Translations under genes and position numbers: made by a program
DNA from: Ruminococcus sp.
Lineage (GTDB): Bacteria > Bacillota > Clostridia > Oscillospirales > Acutalibacteraceae
Length of the DNA: 64,000 nucleotides
Assembly: GCA_017403985.1 (NCBI GenBank)
Contig: JAFRDE010000020.1
Coordinates: 1 to 64,000 of the forward strand
Reading direction: 5' to 3'
The notes under the pieces: model-generated
What the model saw: the letters and a program-made list of their open reading frames with translations, nothing else
Databases searched by the model: none
What the model was told of the DNA's origin: nothing
Part shown: positions 26,503-35,340 of the stretch, piece by piece
Layout of the letters: every line of letters starts with the position of its first letter
Numbering within the stretch: position 1 is the stretch's first letter

Positions 26503-27135
26503 TTACTCTTCCAGATGGACGGTCCATCCCGTGTCGACTTTTTCATGAACCTTTTTAAGGGTCTCCTCATCAAGCTCGGGCCATTCGGTCACGGTGCTCG
26601 CCTTGTTGCTTACCAGAAAGGCTTTTTCGGCGCAAAGCGCAATCGGCGTATCGGCAAGAGAGTCGGAATAAAAATTATCGATCTTCGGAAAGCCGTGGTC
26701 GATCATATACTGCGCCTTTTCCTGCGCGTACATCAGATTATGCACGAACACCCCGTATTTACGGTTAAATTCCGTCGCCATGAAGTTCACGCCGAGCCTA
26801 TTCGCGATAGGGCCGATGATGCAGTCGGGCGACGCGCTGATGATCAGATCGTCAGATCGTTTTTGTTTGAGATACCAGGGAGCGATCTTCTTCTCGTTTT
26901 TGTCCCAATACCGCTCGATCTGTTCATCAAAATCATCGATCAGCGTCAGATAGCAAAAAAACTCACGCTGCATCAGATACTCCGGCATTTTTCCCAGTTT
27001 GCGCTTGATCAGGTTCTTGACAACCTTCGGCGCAAAGGTGAAACACAGCTTAGGATGCCGTCTCATGCACCAGATAAAAAAGTCTATCGAACAATCCGTA
27101 GGGAATATCGTTCCGTCAAAATCATATACATTCAT
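26503..27135 (-). CDS. HAD-superfamily phosphatase (HAD-IB/PSP-like)
   Basis: 210 residues. Motif I VYDFDGTIFPTD (nucleophile Asp 4), cap helices about 20-90, motif II ISASPD (about 100), motif III Lys in the QEKAQYMIDHGFPK region, and motif IV NFYSDSLADTPIA (about 155). The DGTIFPTDCSIDFF start and the SASPD motif fit the phosphoserine-phosphatase-like HAD-IB subclass. It lies between the FGGY kinase and PP2C genes in one operon, so it may counter the kinase product. Confidence 0.88.
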   Translation of the reverse strand: MNVYDFDGTIFPTDCSIDFFIWCMRRHPKLCFTFAPKVVKNLIKRKLGKMPEYLMQREFFCYLTLIDDFDEQIERYWDKNEKKIAPWYLKQKRSDDLIISASPDCIIGPIANRLGVNFMATEFNRKYGVFVHNLMYAQEKAQYMIDHGFPKIDNFYSDSLADTPIALCAEKAFLVSNKASTVTEWPELDEETLKKVHEKVDTGWTVHLEE

Positions 27136-27151
27136 GTTGTTGCCCGTTCCT

Positions 27152-28687
27152 TTATGCTTGTTCCTCCGTTACGGCGTCATCCTGAGGACCGTTGTATTTC
27201 AATCCGACCATCGTCAGATCGTCAAACTGAGGCGCTTCTTTCACAAAAGCGTCGACAGCGGCGCGCACGCCTGCCAGAATCTCTTTTTGCGTAGCGCCCT
27301 CGGGAATCGCGTTGAGCGCTTCAATGGTGCGGTCTGTACCGAAGAGCTCATTGTTCGCGTCGGTCGCCTCGGCAACGCCGTCGGTGTAGACGAAGATACT
27401 GTCGCCCTTCTTGAGTTGGATCTCGGTGTTCTTATACTTGGACATTTCAAATGCGCCGACCGCCAGACCGTGCTTGTCCTTCAGCAATACATATTTTCCG
27501 GTCGTGTTGATGATAGGATACTCATGACCGGCGCTCGCGGTGGTGAGCTTGCCGGTGCTGATCTCGAGGATACCCAGCCAAACCGTTACAAACATATGGG
27601 CGTCGTTGTTGGCGCAGACCTGCTTGTTCACTCTTTCGAGTATCTCTGCCGGAGTGCCGCCCATAAGGGCATGGTCGTTAATCAGAATCTTCGAGGACAT
27701 CATAAACAGCGCCGCCGGGACGCCCTTTCCGGATACGTCCGCGATCACCATCGCAAGGTGATCGTCGTCGATCATGAAGAAGTCGTAGAAATCTCCGCCG
27801 ACCTCCTTCGCCGGATCCATGGAAGCATGGATGTCAAACTCCGCTCGCTCCGGAAAAGCCGGGAAGATGGAAGGCAGCATACCGGTCTGTATCTCGGTCG
27901 CCATATTCAGCTCGGTCTCCGTGGACGCCAGCTTTCTGCTTTTGGCGTTGAAGATCACGCAGTACATGATGATCAGCGACATCAGGACGATCCCATACTG
28001 GCTGGCTTCGCCGAAGCTGCCGCCGATCAGAACAAATTCGATCAGCGGTAAAATGATGAACGTCAGGGCAGCCGCCTTCTGGCTGAAGGGGTTGTGGGAC
28101 ATAAATATCATGATCGCCGTAAGAACGGACGTCACGGCAAGAAAAACTTCCTCGATCAAATCAATTGCCGTTGCTTCATACACCCCTGCTGCAGTAACCG
28201 TAAAGGAGACCGGCGTGATGATATTGGCGAGCAAAACGAGCGTTTGAACAACCAACAGGATGGGGATGAGCTTTTCTGCAATCTTTGCGAGCTTTCCCTC
28301 AAAGCCGAGCGTTTCTCTTACATACAGGTAGAAGAGGAAGATCATCGCAAGATCGATCAGCTTACTCAAAAGGCAGAAAACGAAACAGAGTGTGCGATAT
28401 TCCGGCACGAACACCGTATAACAGATCACTTCGTTGACAACAAAGCATGCGCACACCAAAATAATTAGTATCCTGAAGGCTCTGATTCCTTCACCCTTCT
28501 GCGACATACATCCGAAACACAGCGCCGCGCAGATCAGCGCGCCCAGTGAATCTATACCGGAATTATACAGATACGGCTGCAATCTTGCTTCGGTGAAAAA
28601 GGGTGCGCTGAATACGATGATAAAAACGGCAGCCGCTATGGTAAAAATCAATCCGTAAAATCGGATATCTTTCAATTTCTTAATCAT
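27152..28687 (-). CDS. Membrane PP2C-type phosphatase (RsbU/SpoIIE family)
   Basis: 511 residues. Seven to eight hydrophobic helices in residues 1-245, then a PPM phosphatase domain: EIQTGMLPSIFPAFP, KEVGGDFYDFFMIDDDHLAMVIADVSGKGVPAALFM (metal-binding Asp residues), ASAGHEYPII, and DSIFVYTDGVAEATD ... QFDDLTMVGLKY. This class dephosphorylates STAS anti-sigma antagonists, and a STAS gene lies directly upstream at 28775-29131, so the pair probably forms a partner-switching module whose signal is sensed by the membrane part. A cognate kinase is not obvious here, except perhaps the GHKL-like transporter domains at 20.7-23.9 kb. Confidence 0.9.
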   Translation of the reverse strand: MIKKLKDIRFYGLIFTIAAAVFIIVFSAPFFTEARLQPYLYNSGIDSLGALICAALCFGCMSQKGEGIRAFRILIILVCACFVVNEVICYTVFVPEYRTLCFVFCLLSKLIDLAMIFLFYLYVRETLGFEGKLAKIAEKLIPILLVVQTLVLLANIITPVSFTVTAAGVYEATAIDLIEEVFLAVTSVLTAIMIFMSHNPFSQKAAALTFIILPLIEFVLIGGSFGEASQYGIVLMSLIIMYCVIFNAKSRKLASTETELNMATEIQTGMLPSIFPAFPERAEFDIHASMDPAKEVGGDFYDFFMIDDDHLAMVIADVSGKGVPAALFMMSSKILINDHALMGGTPAEILERVNKQVCANNDAHMFVTVWLGILEISTGKLTTASAGHEYPIINTTGKYVLLKDKHGLAVGAFEMSKYKNTEIQLKKGDSIFVYTDGVAEATDANNELFGTDRTIEALNAIPEGATQKEILAGVRAAVDAFVKEAPQFDDLTMVGLKYNGPQDDAVTEEQA

Positions 28688-28774
28688 ATGTTCTCTCCGT
28701 TATGACAATACCGAACAGTCGGAACAAAAAACAGCGCCATTGCCGCCGTCCGGGGATGTATCTTATTATTCCGC

Positions 28775-29131
28775 TTATTCAATGTTGAACAGGCGACTGA
28801 ATCCGGTCAGTTCGAAAACTTCATGCACAGGCGGCGTGAGATTGCAAATGACCATCTCTCCCTTGTCTTCCATCGCCTGCAGAGCGCCAAGCAGCACACG
28901 CAGTCCCGCACTGGAGATGTATTCGAGCTTTGAGAGATCCAAAGTCAGCTTCGTTGCATCGCCTGTGACCTCATTGATCTTGCTCTCAAGATCGGGAGAA
29001 GTGACGGTGTCCAATCTGCCTTCCAGCAGGAAGGTGTATTGAGCTCCGTCTTTTGTCATCGAGATCTTCAAATAGCTGTTGCCGCCCGAACTCGAGGCAG
29101 TTTCCTTATTCTTTTTGTTAAAAAGTCCCAT
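28775..29131 (-). CDS. STAS-domain anti-sigma factor antagonist
   Basis: Start ATG 29131 (MGLFNKKNK) follows GGAGGATAC; the longer frame from 29287 lacks a site. 118 residues: a short basic/Ser leader (1-20) and a STAS domain with LEGRLDTVTSPDLESKI and KLEYISSAGLRVLLGAL, the Ser of the SSAGLR motif being the usual phosphorylation site. Gene order STAS then PP2C (87-base gap, same strand) is a typical regulatory pair. The target sigma factor or effector is not in the window. Confidence 0.88.
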   Translation of the reverse strand: MGLFNKKNKETASSSGGNSYLKISMTKDGAQYTFLLEGRLDTVTSPDLESKINEVTGDATKLTLDLSKLEYISSAGLRVLLGALQAMEDKGEMVICNLTPPVHEVFELTGFSRLFNIE

Positions 29132-29529
29132 GTTTGTATCCTCCTTATACTTATTTATTGTAATTGTAACACAGACTGAATGTAATATCAATAGCTCAGC
29201 CGGGTTTATGCCCGGCGATTTTTGCGACCTTGATAATGAAAAAGCAGTGAAATAACGGGGCGATTTATTGGGCTGAAAAACAGTCACACTTTTGGCATTT
29301 TACGGTTTTGCGAGTGTACAGTTAGTTATCATCAGCAAAAACGTCACCGGCACATTGTTTGCATCGGTAAGTGTACATAAAAACAATTTTTTCAGAAAAT
29401 GAGGGGGTTCATTTCGGAAATGAGAGGGTTCATTTCGGAACACCTCTTGTATTCGTCAGGATAATAAAGTATAATGATAATCGGATGGATTTCTTTGAAA
29501 TCAAACAAAAAAGAAGGGAGTACAACTTA
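29132..29529 (+). other. Intergenic region with tandem repeats and a promoter
   Basis: No gene. GGGTTCATTTCGGAA occurs twice, 21 bases apart (29405-29440), just before the PAP2 promoter. GTGTACA occurs twice at about 29316 and 29373. Confidence 0.55.
29447..29475 (+). promoter_or_regulatory. Promoter of the PAP2/VOC genes
   Basis: TTGTAT, 17-base spacer, TATAAT, 55 bases before the PAP2 start; the TTCATTTCGGAA repeats lie immediately upstream and could be operator sites. Confidence 0.65.
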
Positions 29530-30471
29530 ATGGGCGGAAACACATTTTACTTTGAATCGGAAGTATCCCTGATCGAATGGATACAATCATGGCTCGGTAC
29601 CGTCGGAATCGCGATAGCATCCGTCTTTACTATTCTGGGCGAGGATCTTGTATGTGTTGCGGTCATCGGCTTCTTGTACTGGTGCTGGGACAAGGAGCTC
29701 GGCAAGCACGTCGGGCTGAATCTGCTGTATGCCGTCACGCTGAGCGGCATGATCAAAAACATCGTACTGCGGCGCAGACCGTATTTTGACAACGAAGGGA
29801 TTAAATGTCTTAAGCCCGTTGACAGCAGTGCCGATATCTACGACATATCGGCGCAGGGATATTCCTTCCCCAGCATCCACGCTTCTAAAGCGGTGACGCT
29901 GTATACCGGGATCGGCGTATATACAAAGAAAAAGCTGTTGATGATCTTGGGAATCATTCTGCCTTTGCTGATAGGTATCTCCCGGTTTGCTCTCGGCGTA
30001 CATTATCCCACCGACGTAATAGCCGGATGGCTGATCGGCGCTCTGGTCATCTTCATCGTTCCGCTTTTGAAGAAGAAGATCAAAAACCGCTGGATTTTTT
30101 ACGCACTGTTGATAGTGACCACCGTGCCCGGATGGTTCTTCTGCCGCAGCACCGATTATTATACCGGCTTCGGCTTCCTTTTCGGCTTCATCCTCGCAAC
30201 AGAGTTTGAGGATCGTTTTGTCAAGTTTGAAACCACCCGAAACGTACTGCGCTGGGTACTTCGCCTTGGAATCGGCGTCGGCTTATATTTCGGCGTGAAC
30301 ACCCTGTTGAAGCTGCCGTTCAGCAGCGACTTCCTCGATTCGGGAACCACGCTTGCCTACGCTGTCAGAGCGATACGCTACTGCGTGATCACCTTCATCA
30401 TCATCGGCGTATATCCATTGGTGTTCCGTCTCGGCGACAGGATTTTCAAAAAGAAAAACAAAAATAATTAA
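29530..30471 (+). CDS. PAP2-family membrane phosphatase
   Basis: Start ATG 29530 follows AAGGGAG; the frame extends upstream through the promoter without a site. 313 residues, about eight helices. The three PAP2 motifs are present: KNIVLRRRPYF (K-x6-RP type, about 75-86), SFPSIHASKAVTL (SxH, about 114), and SRFALGVHYPTDVIAGWLIG (R-x5-H-x3-D, about 152). It likely dephosphorylates a lipid phosphate such as undecaprenyl pyrophosphate or phosphatidylglycerophosphate. Two VOC genes follow on the same strand within 22 and 49 bases. Confidence 0.88.
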   Translation: MGGNTFYFESEVSLIEWIQSWLGTVGIAIASVFTILGEDLVCVAVIGFLYWCWDKELGKHVGLNLLYAVTLSGMIKNIVLRRRPYFDNEGIKCLKPVDSSADIYDISAQGYSFPSIHASKAVTLYTGIGVYTKKKLLMILGIILPLLIGISRFALGVHYPTDVIAGWLIGALVIFIVPLLKKKIKNRWIFYALLIVTTVPGWFFCRSTDYYTGFGFLFGFILATEFEDRFVKFETTRNVLRWVLRLGIGVGLYFGVNTLLKLPFSSDFLDSGTTLAYAVRAIRYCVITFIIIGVYPLVFRLGDRIFKKKNKNN

Positions 30472-30492
30472 AATACAAAGGAGAAAAGCACA

Positions 30493-30873
30493 ATGAAAAT
30501 CACCGGATTCAATCCTATGATCCTCACTAAAGAGGCAGACGCAGAGGCGAACATCCAACTCTTTGAAGAGCTGGGCTTTGAAAGACGCCATAACAAAATC
30601 AATGAGATGGAAGTGGCGTTTGACGAAGTCCGTATGAAGGACGAAAACGGATTCCATGTCGATATCGTCAGCGGAAAAAGAAATATGCTCGAGCGCGACC
30701 TGACGATCATCCGCATCAATGTCGACGATTTTGACGAAGCGGCAGAACGGCTTTTGAGCCGCGGCTACAGAGAGTCAAAGATCATCGGCAAGCTCCATAC
30801 GGAAACCAGTAAGTACGCGTTCTATGTCGCTCCGTCCGGCTTGGTCATTAACCTCGTTCAACATATCAAGTAA
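30493..30873 (+). CDS. VOC-superfamily protein, paralogue 2 of 4
   Basis: 126 residues, clearly homologous to 24087-24461: MKITGFNPMILTKEADAEANIQLFEELGFERRHNKI, RMKDENGFHVDIV, IRINVDDFDEAAERLLSRGYRESK, YVAPSGLVINLVQHIK. AAGGAGAAAAGCACA precedes the ATG. Part of the PAP2 transcript. Confidence 0.8.
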   Translation: MKITGFNPMILTKEADAEANIQLFEELGFERRHNKINEMEVAFDEVRMKDENGFHVDIVSGKRNMLERDLTIIRINVDDFDEAAERLLSRGYRESKIIGKLHTETSKYAFYVAPSGLVINLVQHIK

Positions 30874-30921
30874 CTGTTCGATGACACATCAAAACAATAA
30901 GAATTTTAAAGGAGTTTTACT

Positions 30922-31293
30922 ATGAAAATCACAGGTTTTTGCCCCATCATCGTAACACAGGATCAGGAAGCTATCGTCAAAGTATTTGAGGATCTCGGTT
31001 TTGAGAGATGCCATCTGAAGACCGATATCGAAGGCGGGAATAACGAGAATGTCTCGATGAAAGACGCCAACGGCAACCGCATCAACATCGCGAGCTCCAA
31101 GGTCATTCCGCGTGATCTGACAGCCATCAATATCAATGTTGACGATTTTGATGAAGCATATGAACTGCTGCTTTCAAAGGGCTTTGTGAACACCCGCGGG
31201 GATAAGGTCACCGAGACCGGTTCCGCAAGATCCACCATGCTGGTCGCCCCGTCCGGCTTCGGCATCACATTGACGCAGCATATCAAGAAATAA
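30922..31293 (+). CDS. VOC-superfamily protein, paralogue 3 of 4
   Basis: 123 residues: MKITGFCPIIVTQDQEAIVKVFEDLGFERCHL, MKDANGNRINIASS, ININVDDFDEAYELLLSKGFVNTRGD, MLVAPSGFGITLTQHIKK. Tandem copy of 30493-30873, 48 bases downstream, with AAAGGAG before the ATG. More diverged in the middle strands than the other three. Confidence 0.8.
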   Translation: MKITGFCPIIVTQDQEAIVKVFEDLGFERCHLKTDIEGGNNENVSMKDANGNRINIASSKVIPRDLTAININVDDFDEAYELLLSKGFVNTRGDKVTETGSARSTMLVAPSGFGITLTQHIKK

Positions 31294-31372
31294 AGCAGGC
31301 AAATGATGGGATTCGCCCGCCTTATTAACTTACATTTCGGCTTTTTGCCTATGCTATTTAAGAAGATAATAC

Positions 31373-31412
31373 AACAGGTCAGGTACGATTCGTCGTACCT
31401 GACCTGTTTATT
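31373..31412. terminator. Strong bidirectional terminator with TTCG tetraloop
   Basis: Perfect 16-base arms (AACAGGTCAGGTACGA and its complement) around TTCG, followed by TTTATTTC; A-run on the other side. It separates the VOC gene from the convergent Pr6Pr gene. Confidence 0.9.
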
Positions 31413-31464
31413 TCTCATTGTTTAAAACGATCACCGGTGTATTATTCACTGTACGCTTTTGCGG

Positions 31465-32157
31465 CTATGCGTTTTTTTGCGAATGTCTGCGTTTCATCCG
31501 GTTGAGGATCAGTATGTAGATATAGCCGACGGCGAGGATGGCGGCACCCATTATCAGGATCCACCACACGCAGCCCATGAAAGGAAATTCGCCGATAAAG
31601 CCGCACGCGCCGGCGGGGCTGCCCCAGTTCAAAAAGAAGTAGGGATAATTGTTGCCGTCGGCAAAGGTCCAACCCGCCGCATAACAGACAGCGGCGTAGA
31701 TCACATACGCGATCGGAGGGATCTCCACTAAGAAAACATATTTCTTCTGAATATCGCCGTAAATACCCGTGACAAAAAAGTCCGCGATCGCCGCGACAGG
31801 TACGACCAGATGGGTAAGGATGTTCTGAAACTGCCACGCGAAATCCCCCAGCGTAGGCGCCAGTACAAAGGTGAATACCGCGCCGGTCAGCGTGATCGCA
31901 ACGGTGCCGATATACTTGACGATGAACCAGACATTCTTCACGTCGGTTTTCCTGAACAGCAGAACAGCGCCGACAGCGCAGATCAGCGCGATCAGAATAT
32001 TGGATTGTATGGTAAAGTACATAAACGCCTTGCCGCCGACCATAAAGCCGCTTGTCCCGCCGAACGCGCTGAGATAAGTGCCGACCGCCGCCGCTGTGAC
32101 GACGATGCATTTGAGGATCAGCGATACCGCCGTTCTTTTCTTAGTTATACTCATCAT
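31465..32157 (-). CDS. Pr6Pr-family (FAR-17a/AIG1-like) membrane protein
   Basis: 230 residues with six hydrophobic helices. Family pattern visible: FMYFTIQSNILIALICAV (helix 2, T-x-x-S-N), LTHLVVPVAAIADFFV with conserved His in helix 4, IPPIAYVIYAAVCYAAGW and a long C-terminal helix. AGGGGGGC lies just before the ATG. These six-helix proteins include eukaryotic FAHFA hydrolases (AIG1, ADTRP), so a lipid hydrolase role is conceivable; bacterial members are untested. Confidence 0.75.
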   Translation of the reverse strand: MMSITKKRTAVSLILKCIVVTAAAVGTYLSAFGGTSGFMVGGKAFMYFTIQSNILIALICAVGAVLLFRKTDVKNVWFIVKYIGTVAITLTGAVFTFVLAPTLGDFAWQFQNILTHLVVPVAAIADFFVTGIYGDIQKKYVFLVEIPPIAYVIYAAVCYAAGWTFADGNNYPYFFLNWGSPAGACGFIGEFPFMGCVWWILIMGAAILAVGYIYILILNRMKRRHSQKNA

Positions 32158-32315
32158 TTGCCCCCCTTGGAAGCATCATAAAACTCCCGAATTTTTCCCG
32201 TCCGCCTTTTGAATCGGGCACGCAAAGAGGTGCTCACAGACAGGGATGCCGTACTTCGAAGAAGACTGATAACGCGGGAATAATCAAGCCCGCGTCCGTC
32301 ATCCTGAAAACGCCC

Positions 32316-32927
32316 TCAGACGCCCATCGAAACAAGGATCGGTAAAACAGCTTCACACAGCGCGCGGTGTCCCTCTGCTGTCAGGTGCTGACCGTCGACG
32401 CTGCTCGCATTTACAACGTCCGAAGCGGCGAGAAAAGCGGAGCCGTATTTGTCGGCCAGTTCCTTATATGCCGGTTCCAACTCCCGGCTCACCGCCAGAG
32501 ATCGCTCGTCATTACCGAAATTCAGCGCGGCTTCTTCCAGATAAAACGGACAGATCAGCAATACCTTTCGGGGACTTACATAGTCAAATATCTTTTTCAG
32601 GCACAGCTCCATTCCAGCCGTGATATCTTCTGCCGAAGCTTTGAAAACGCTTTTGCAGTCGTTGGTGCCCAGCATGACGATCGCCATATCGATCGGTCGG
32701 TCCGCTTCCAGTATGGCGGGCAGCGCGGTACAGCCGTTTCTGCCGCCGCATTCGGGATCGTCAAACGCGGTCGTTCTGCCGTTCAAGCCCTCCCCGAGTA
32801 TCAGCGCATCGTTCCCGAGCGCCTTCTGCAGCAACGCCGTCCATCGTATCTCATCGGAATACCTATCAAAGTTTTCGGGATCAAACCCCCATGTGTTGGA
32901 ATCGCCGTAGGCGAGGATCCTTTTCAT
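32316..32927 (-). CDS. SGNH/GDSL hydrolase, paralogue 1
   Basis: 203 residues. Block I RILAYGDSNTWGFDP (nucleophile Ser 9), block III VMLGTNDCKS (about 85-94), block V DGQHLTAEGH (about 178-187, catalytic Asp and His). The order matches small SGNH esterases such as arylesterase/TesA types. The paralogue at 53620-54231 shares most positions. Likely cytosolic, as there is no signal peptide. Preceded by an AGGAGG site before the ATG. Confidence 0.9.
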   Translation of the reverse strand: MKRILAYGDSNTWGFDPENFDRYSDEIRWTALLQKALGNDALILGEGLNGRTTAFDDPECGGRNGCTALPAILEADRPIDMAIVMLGTNDCKSVFKASAEDITAGMELCLKKIFDYVSPRKVLLICPFYLEEAALNFGNDERSLAVSRELEPAYKELADKYGSAFLAASDVVNASSVDGQHLTAEGHRALCEAVLPILVSMGV

Positions 32928-32978
32928 ATACTTATACCTCCTGTCAGTGGTTCAATAATTTATTCTTCTACACTCACC

Positions 32979-33140
32979 CTATCTGACTACCGAAGAACGA
33001 CTGTAAATGTAGAATTCCTCCTGACTCGGCGCCCATGCCTTTCCCTTCGGCGGAAAGGTTTTGTCAAACGCCTCGCGCGTCAGCTCTTCTACCTCTCTGT
33101 AGTCATTCTCGGTTTCCAAACGTATAGTGACATTTCCCAT
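32979..33140 (-). pseudogene. Internally deleted GNAT acetyltransferase remnant
   Basis: 53-codon frame. Residues 1-25 (MGNVTIRLETENDYREVEEL, then TREAF) are the start of the GNAT type found intact at 59061-59684 (IIIRNITDKDHYEIELVAKRAF), while DKTFPPKGKAWAPSQEEF matches the far C-terminal region of such proteins (DEYDKRFPYMEKQVLP there). The middle of about 140-150 residues with the acetyl-CoA site is gone. The shared codons for EAF at the junction suggest deletion between short repeats (inference). Confidence 0.65.
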
Positions 33141-33165
33141 GACAGACTCCTTCATGTAACGGGAC

Positions 33166-33777
33166 TCATTTCCCGTTTTTATGGCTCCTCAATATCAGAT
33201 AGCCTTTGATAATCAGTATCACAAAACAAATAACCCCTGCATACGGCTGACGCGTGACGATAAACAACAATACGGCGAGTACAGACAGAACCAAGCCCGT
33301 GATCAGCCGGTGTTTATTCCAGATGGGCTTATCCAAGCGGCTGATGATCACCGCGCATATACCGTTGAGTACCGTGATACCGACCACCGCCGCATATACG
33401 ATCACGATCCATGCGGCTGTATCGGTCAGACCGAACAGCGGCACCGCGGTCGATTCTTCGCCGTTTCCGAAGACAGGTATGAACAGCAGCAGCGCGGTCA
33501 GAATATCCAGCAAGCCGCAGATCAGCGCGGTGTACTTGCCGATCAGATCCCGCTTTTCGTTTTCTGCGGCGACGATGATCTCGTCGGGGCAGATCAACTC
33601 GTCAATCGATACAGAGAAATAGCGTGATATCTCTTTCAGCGAATCGATGTTAGGATAGCCGCGTCCCGACTCCCATTTGGAGATCGCCGTTCGCGACACA
33701 TAGAGTTCCTGCGCAAGCTCCTCCTGCGTCAGTCCTTTGCTCTTTCTTAATTCCTGCAATTTTTCATTGAATTCCAT
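33166..33777 (-). CDS. XRE-type regulator with membrane helices
   Basis: 203 residues. Residues 1-60 are a Cro/CI helix-turn-helix: LQELRKSKGLTQEELAQELYVSRTAISKWESGRGYPNIDSL. Residues 80-200 hold four hydrophobic helices, so DNA binding is tethered to the membrane, a common build in Firmicutes. It overlaps the downstream end of the PAP2 gene (33764) by 14 bases, so the two are co-expressed and the regulator may sense envelope state. Confidence 0.88.
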   Translation of the reverse strand: MEFNEKLQELRKSKGLTQEELAQELYVSRTAISKWESGRGYPNIDSLKEISRYFSVSIDELICPDEIIVAAENEKRDLIGKYTALICGLLDILTALLLFIPVFGNGEESTAVPLFGLTDTAAWIVIVYAAVVGITVLNGICAVIISRLDKPIWNKHRLITGLVLSVLAVLLFIVTRQPYAGVICFVILIIKGYLILRSHKNGK

Positions 33778-34438
33778 GTTCTTTCCTCATATCTGAAAAC
33801 CGTACAGCGGCATGATACATCGCAAAAAGTCCGAAGCTTAGGAGGATCGAACCGATGATATCCGTCGCCCAGTGAACGCCCGCTATCAGTCTGCCGACCA
33901 CCATGAACGCTGAGAACGACACCGCGAAAGCGCAAACAATGTATCTTACGGTTTTGTTGTTACATCTGCGTTTGATCTGAAAAATCAGCGTCGGCATCAC
34001 CGACAGCACCAGCAGTGTCGTTGAGGACGGATAGGACGCCTCCATGCATCCGTCGATCGGGATCGGTCGGTAGTTGATCGGGATCATCTCGAATATGATA
34101 TAAGCCGCGATCACCAAGATATAGTAAACTCCCAACAGGATGATATCGGGATCCACCTTGAACAGGCTCCTGCGGCGGATCAGCTGAACCAGTCCGATAA
34201 CGCCGAAGCCGATGCAGACGGCAATCGGGACCAATCCGAGCCAGTCCGTTATATCGTACAGCCGCATATGCACGCCTGTCAGATGATAAAACCATGTGTT
34301 GAACGCCGCGAAGCCGACCGCCGTTCCCTGCTGCCCGACAGGCTGAATGTCTACGCTGACGATCATCACCGTCCATAATATAAACGCGAGCAGGAAAGCC
34401 ACACCGATGAATAATACTTTTCTCGCTTTCATTCTCAT
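33764..34438 (-). CDS. PAP2-family membrane phosphatase (short form)
   Basis: 224 residues, five to six helices. Motifs: NYRPIPIDGCMEASYPSSTTLL (PSSTT region, about 120-141) and GRLIAGVHWATDIIGSIL (R-x5-H-x3-D, about 183). The first motif K-x6-RP is weak (NYRPIP). It may act on lipid phosphates. It is followed by the membrane-tethered XRE regulator on the same transcript. Confidence 0.8.
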   Translation of the reverse strand: MRMKARKVLFIGVAFLLAFILWTVMIVSVDIQPVGQQGTAVGFAAFNTWFYHLTGVHMRLYDITDWLGLVPIAVCIGFGVIGLVQLIRRRSLFKVDPDIILLGVYYILVIAAYIIFEMIPINYRPIPIDGCMEASYPSSTTLLVLSVMPTLIFQIKRRCNNKTVRYIVCAFAVSFSAFMVVGRLIAGVHWATDIIGSILLSFGLFAMYHAAVRFSDMRKEHGIQ

Positions 34439-34558
34439 CTGTCCTTTCGTCTGTTTATCACAGTTTGAAAGTAGCAGATAAGTGAAAACAAGTAAAGATT
34501 CACTCCGTCACATCGTCGACACGAAGCGTGTCATGCCCAAATAACGCCATTTCCAACA

Positions 34559-35170
34559 TCACTGTTTCTTTTTCCCGAAATGCAGGAACGACAGTATGCC
34601 GATCGGAAGAAAGTACGCACACCAGATGACCAGCGCGATCGTTCCCCCATTCCCTGAGTTGCCGTTCGCCATCTTGGTGAACATGCCCGTCATCGGCATC
34701 ACAAAACAGCTGATAAAGAAAACGCCGTGGATCATCAACAGGGCTTTCAGCCACTTGTCCGCTTTCGTTTGCGGCTTGATCGACAAGCCGATAAAGAAGG
34801 TGGACAGCGCCATCATGCCGTAACCGAGCAGATCGTAATTGAACAGCAGACCGCCTTTTCTGTAATCCAGTATCTGCGCCGCCTGATCGTTCAAGCCATC
34901 CAGCCGGACGCTGGTCGTCTGAGCGAAATACACCAAAAGGATCAGCACGGCGTAGATCGCCGAGAATATGACTCCGACATTCGCTGCGACCCGTCGGCCT
35001 TTATCGCTCTCCTGCTGAAAGCCTACAGCCGTCATAATATAGCCCAAAGGCAGAAACATACACACAAGGTATGAACCGAAAGAATAGTCCGCGATCAAGA
35101 ATACCGCGAACAAAAAGACCGTGACCGTCACGACCGCCGCGCCTATCCTCGTAATAATCCTGTTCATCAT
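34559..35170 (-). CDS. Six-helix membrane protein, unknown function
   Basis: 203 residues with about six hydrophobic helices (12-32, 35-50, 62-84, 112-132, 142-165, 176-195). I do not recognise a family; the layout recalls small DUF membrane proteins common in Clostridia. A promoter TTGACA, 18-base spacer, TATAAT lies upstream on the minus strand (about 35187-35224), with GGGGGGATTCGATG at the start. Between it and the PAP2 gene (34500-34558) only a short frame ending VTE remains. Confidence 0.72.
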   Translation of the reverse strand: MMNRIITRIGAAVVTVTVFLFAVFLIADYSFGSYLVCMFLPLGYIMTAVGFQQESDKGRRVAANVGVIFSAIYAVLILLVYFAQTTSVRLDGLNDQAAQILDYRKGGLLFNYDLLGYGMMALSTFFIGLSIKPQTKADKWLKALLMIHGVFFISCFVMPMTGMFTKMANGNSGNGGTIALVIWCAYFLPIGILSFLHFGKKKQ

Positions 35171-35240
35171 CGAATCCCCCCTGTCATGATATAAGTCAAT
35201 TATAGCAGGATTATTTATCTGCTGTCAATCGCAAACCGTC

Positions 35241-35269
35241 TTTACAAATCAGTAAAAATCAGTTATCAT
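35241..35269 (+). promoter_or_regulatory. Promoter of the thioesterase gene
   Basis: TTTACA, 17-base spacer, TATCAT, about 70 bases before the start; divergent from the promoter of 34559-35170. Confidence 0.65.
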
Positions 35270-35340
35270 GTGAACAGATAAAAGCAATAAAAACGCCGTC
35301 CTCGAATCATGCGGGAGGACTGTGAAAGGAGCGATCGGTC

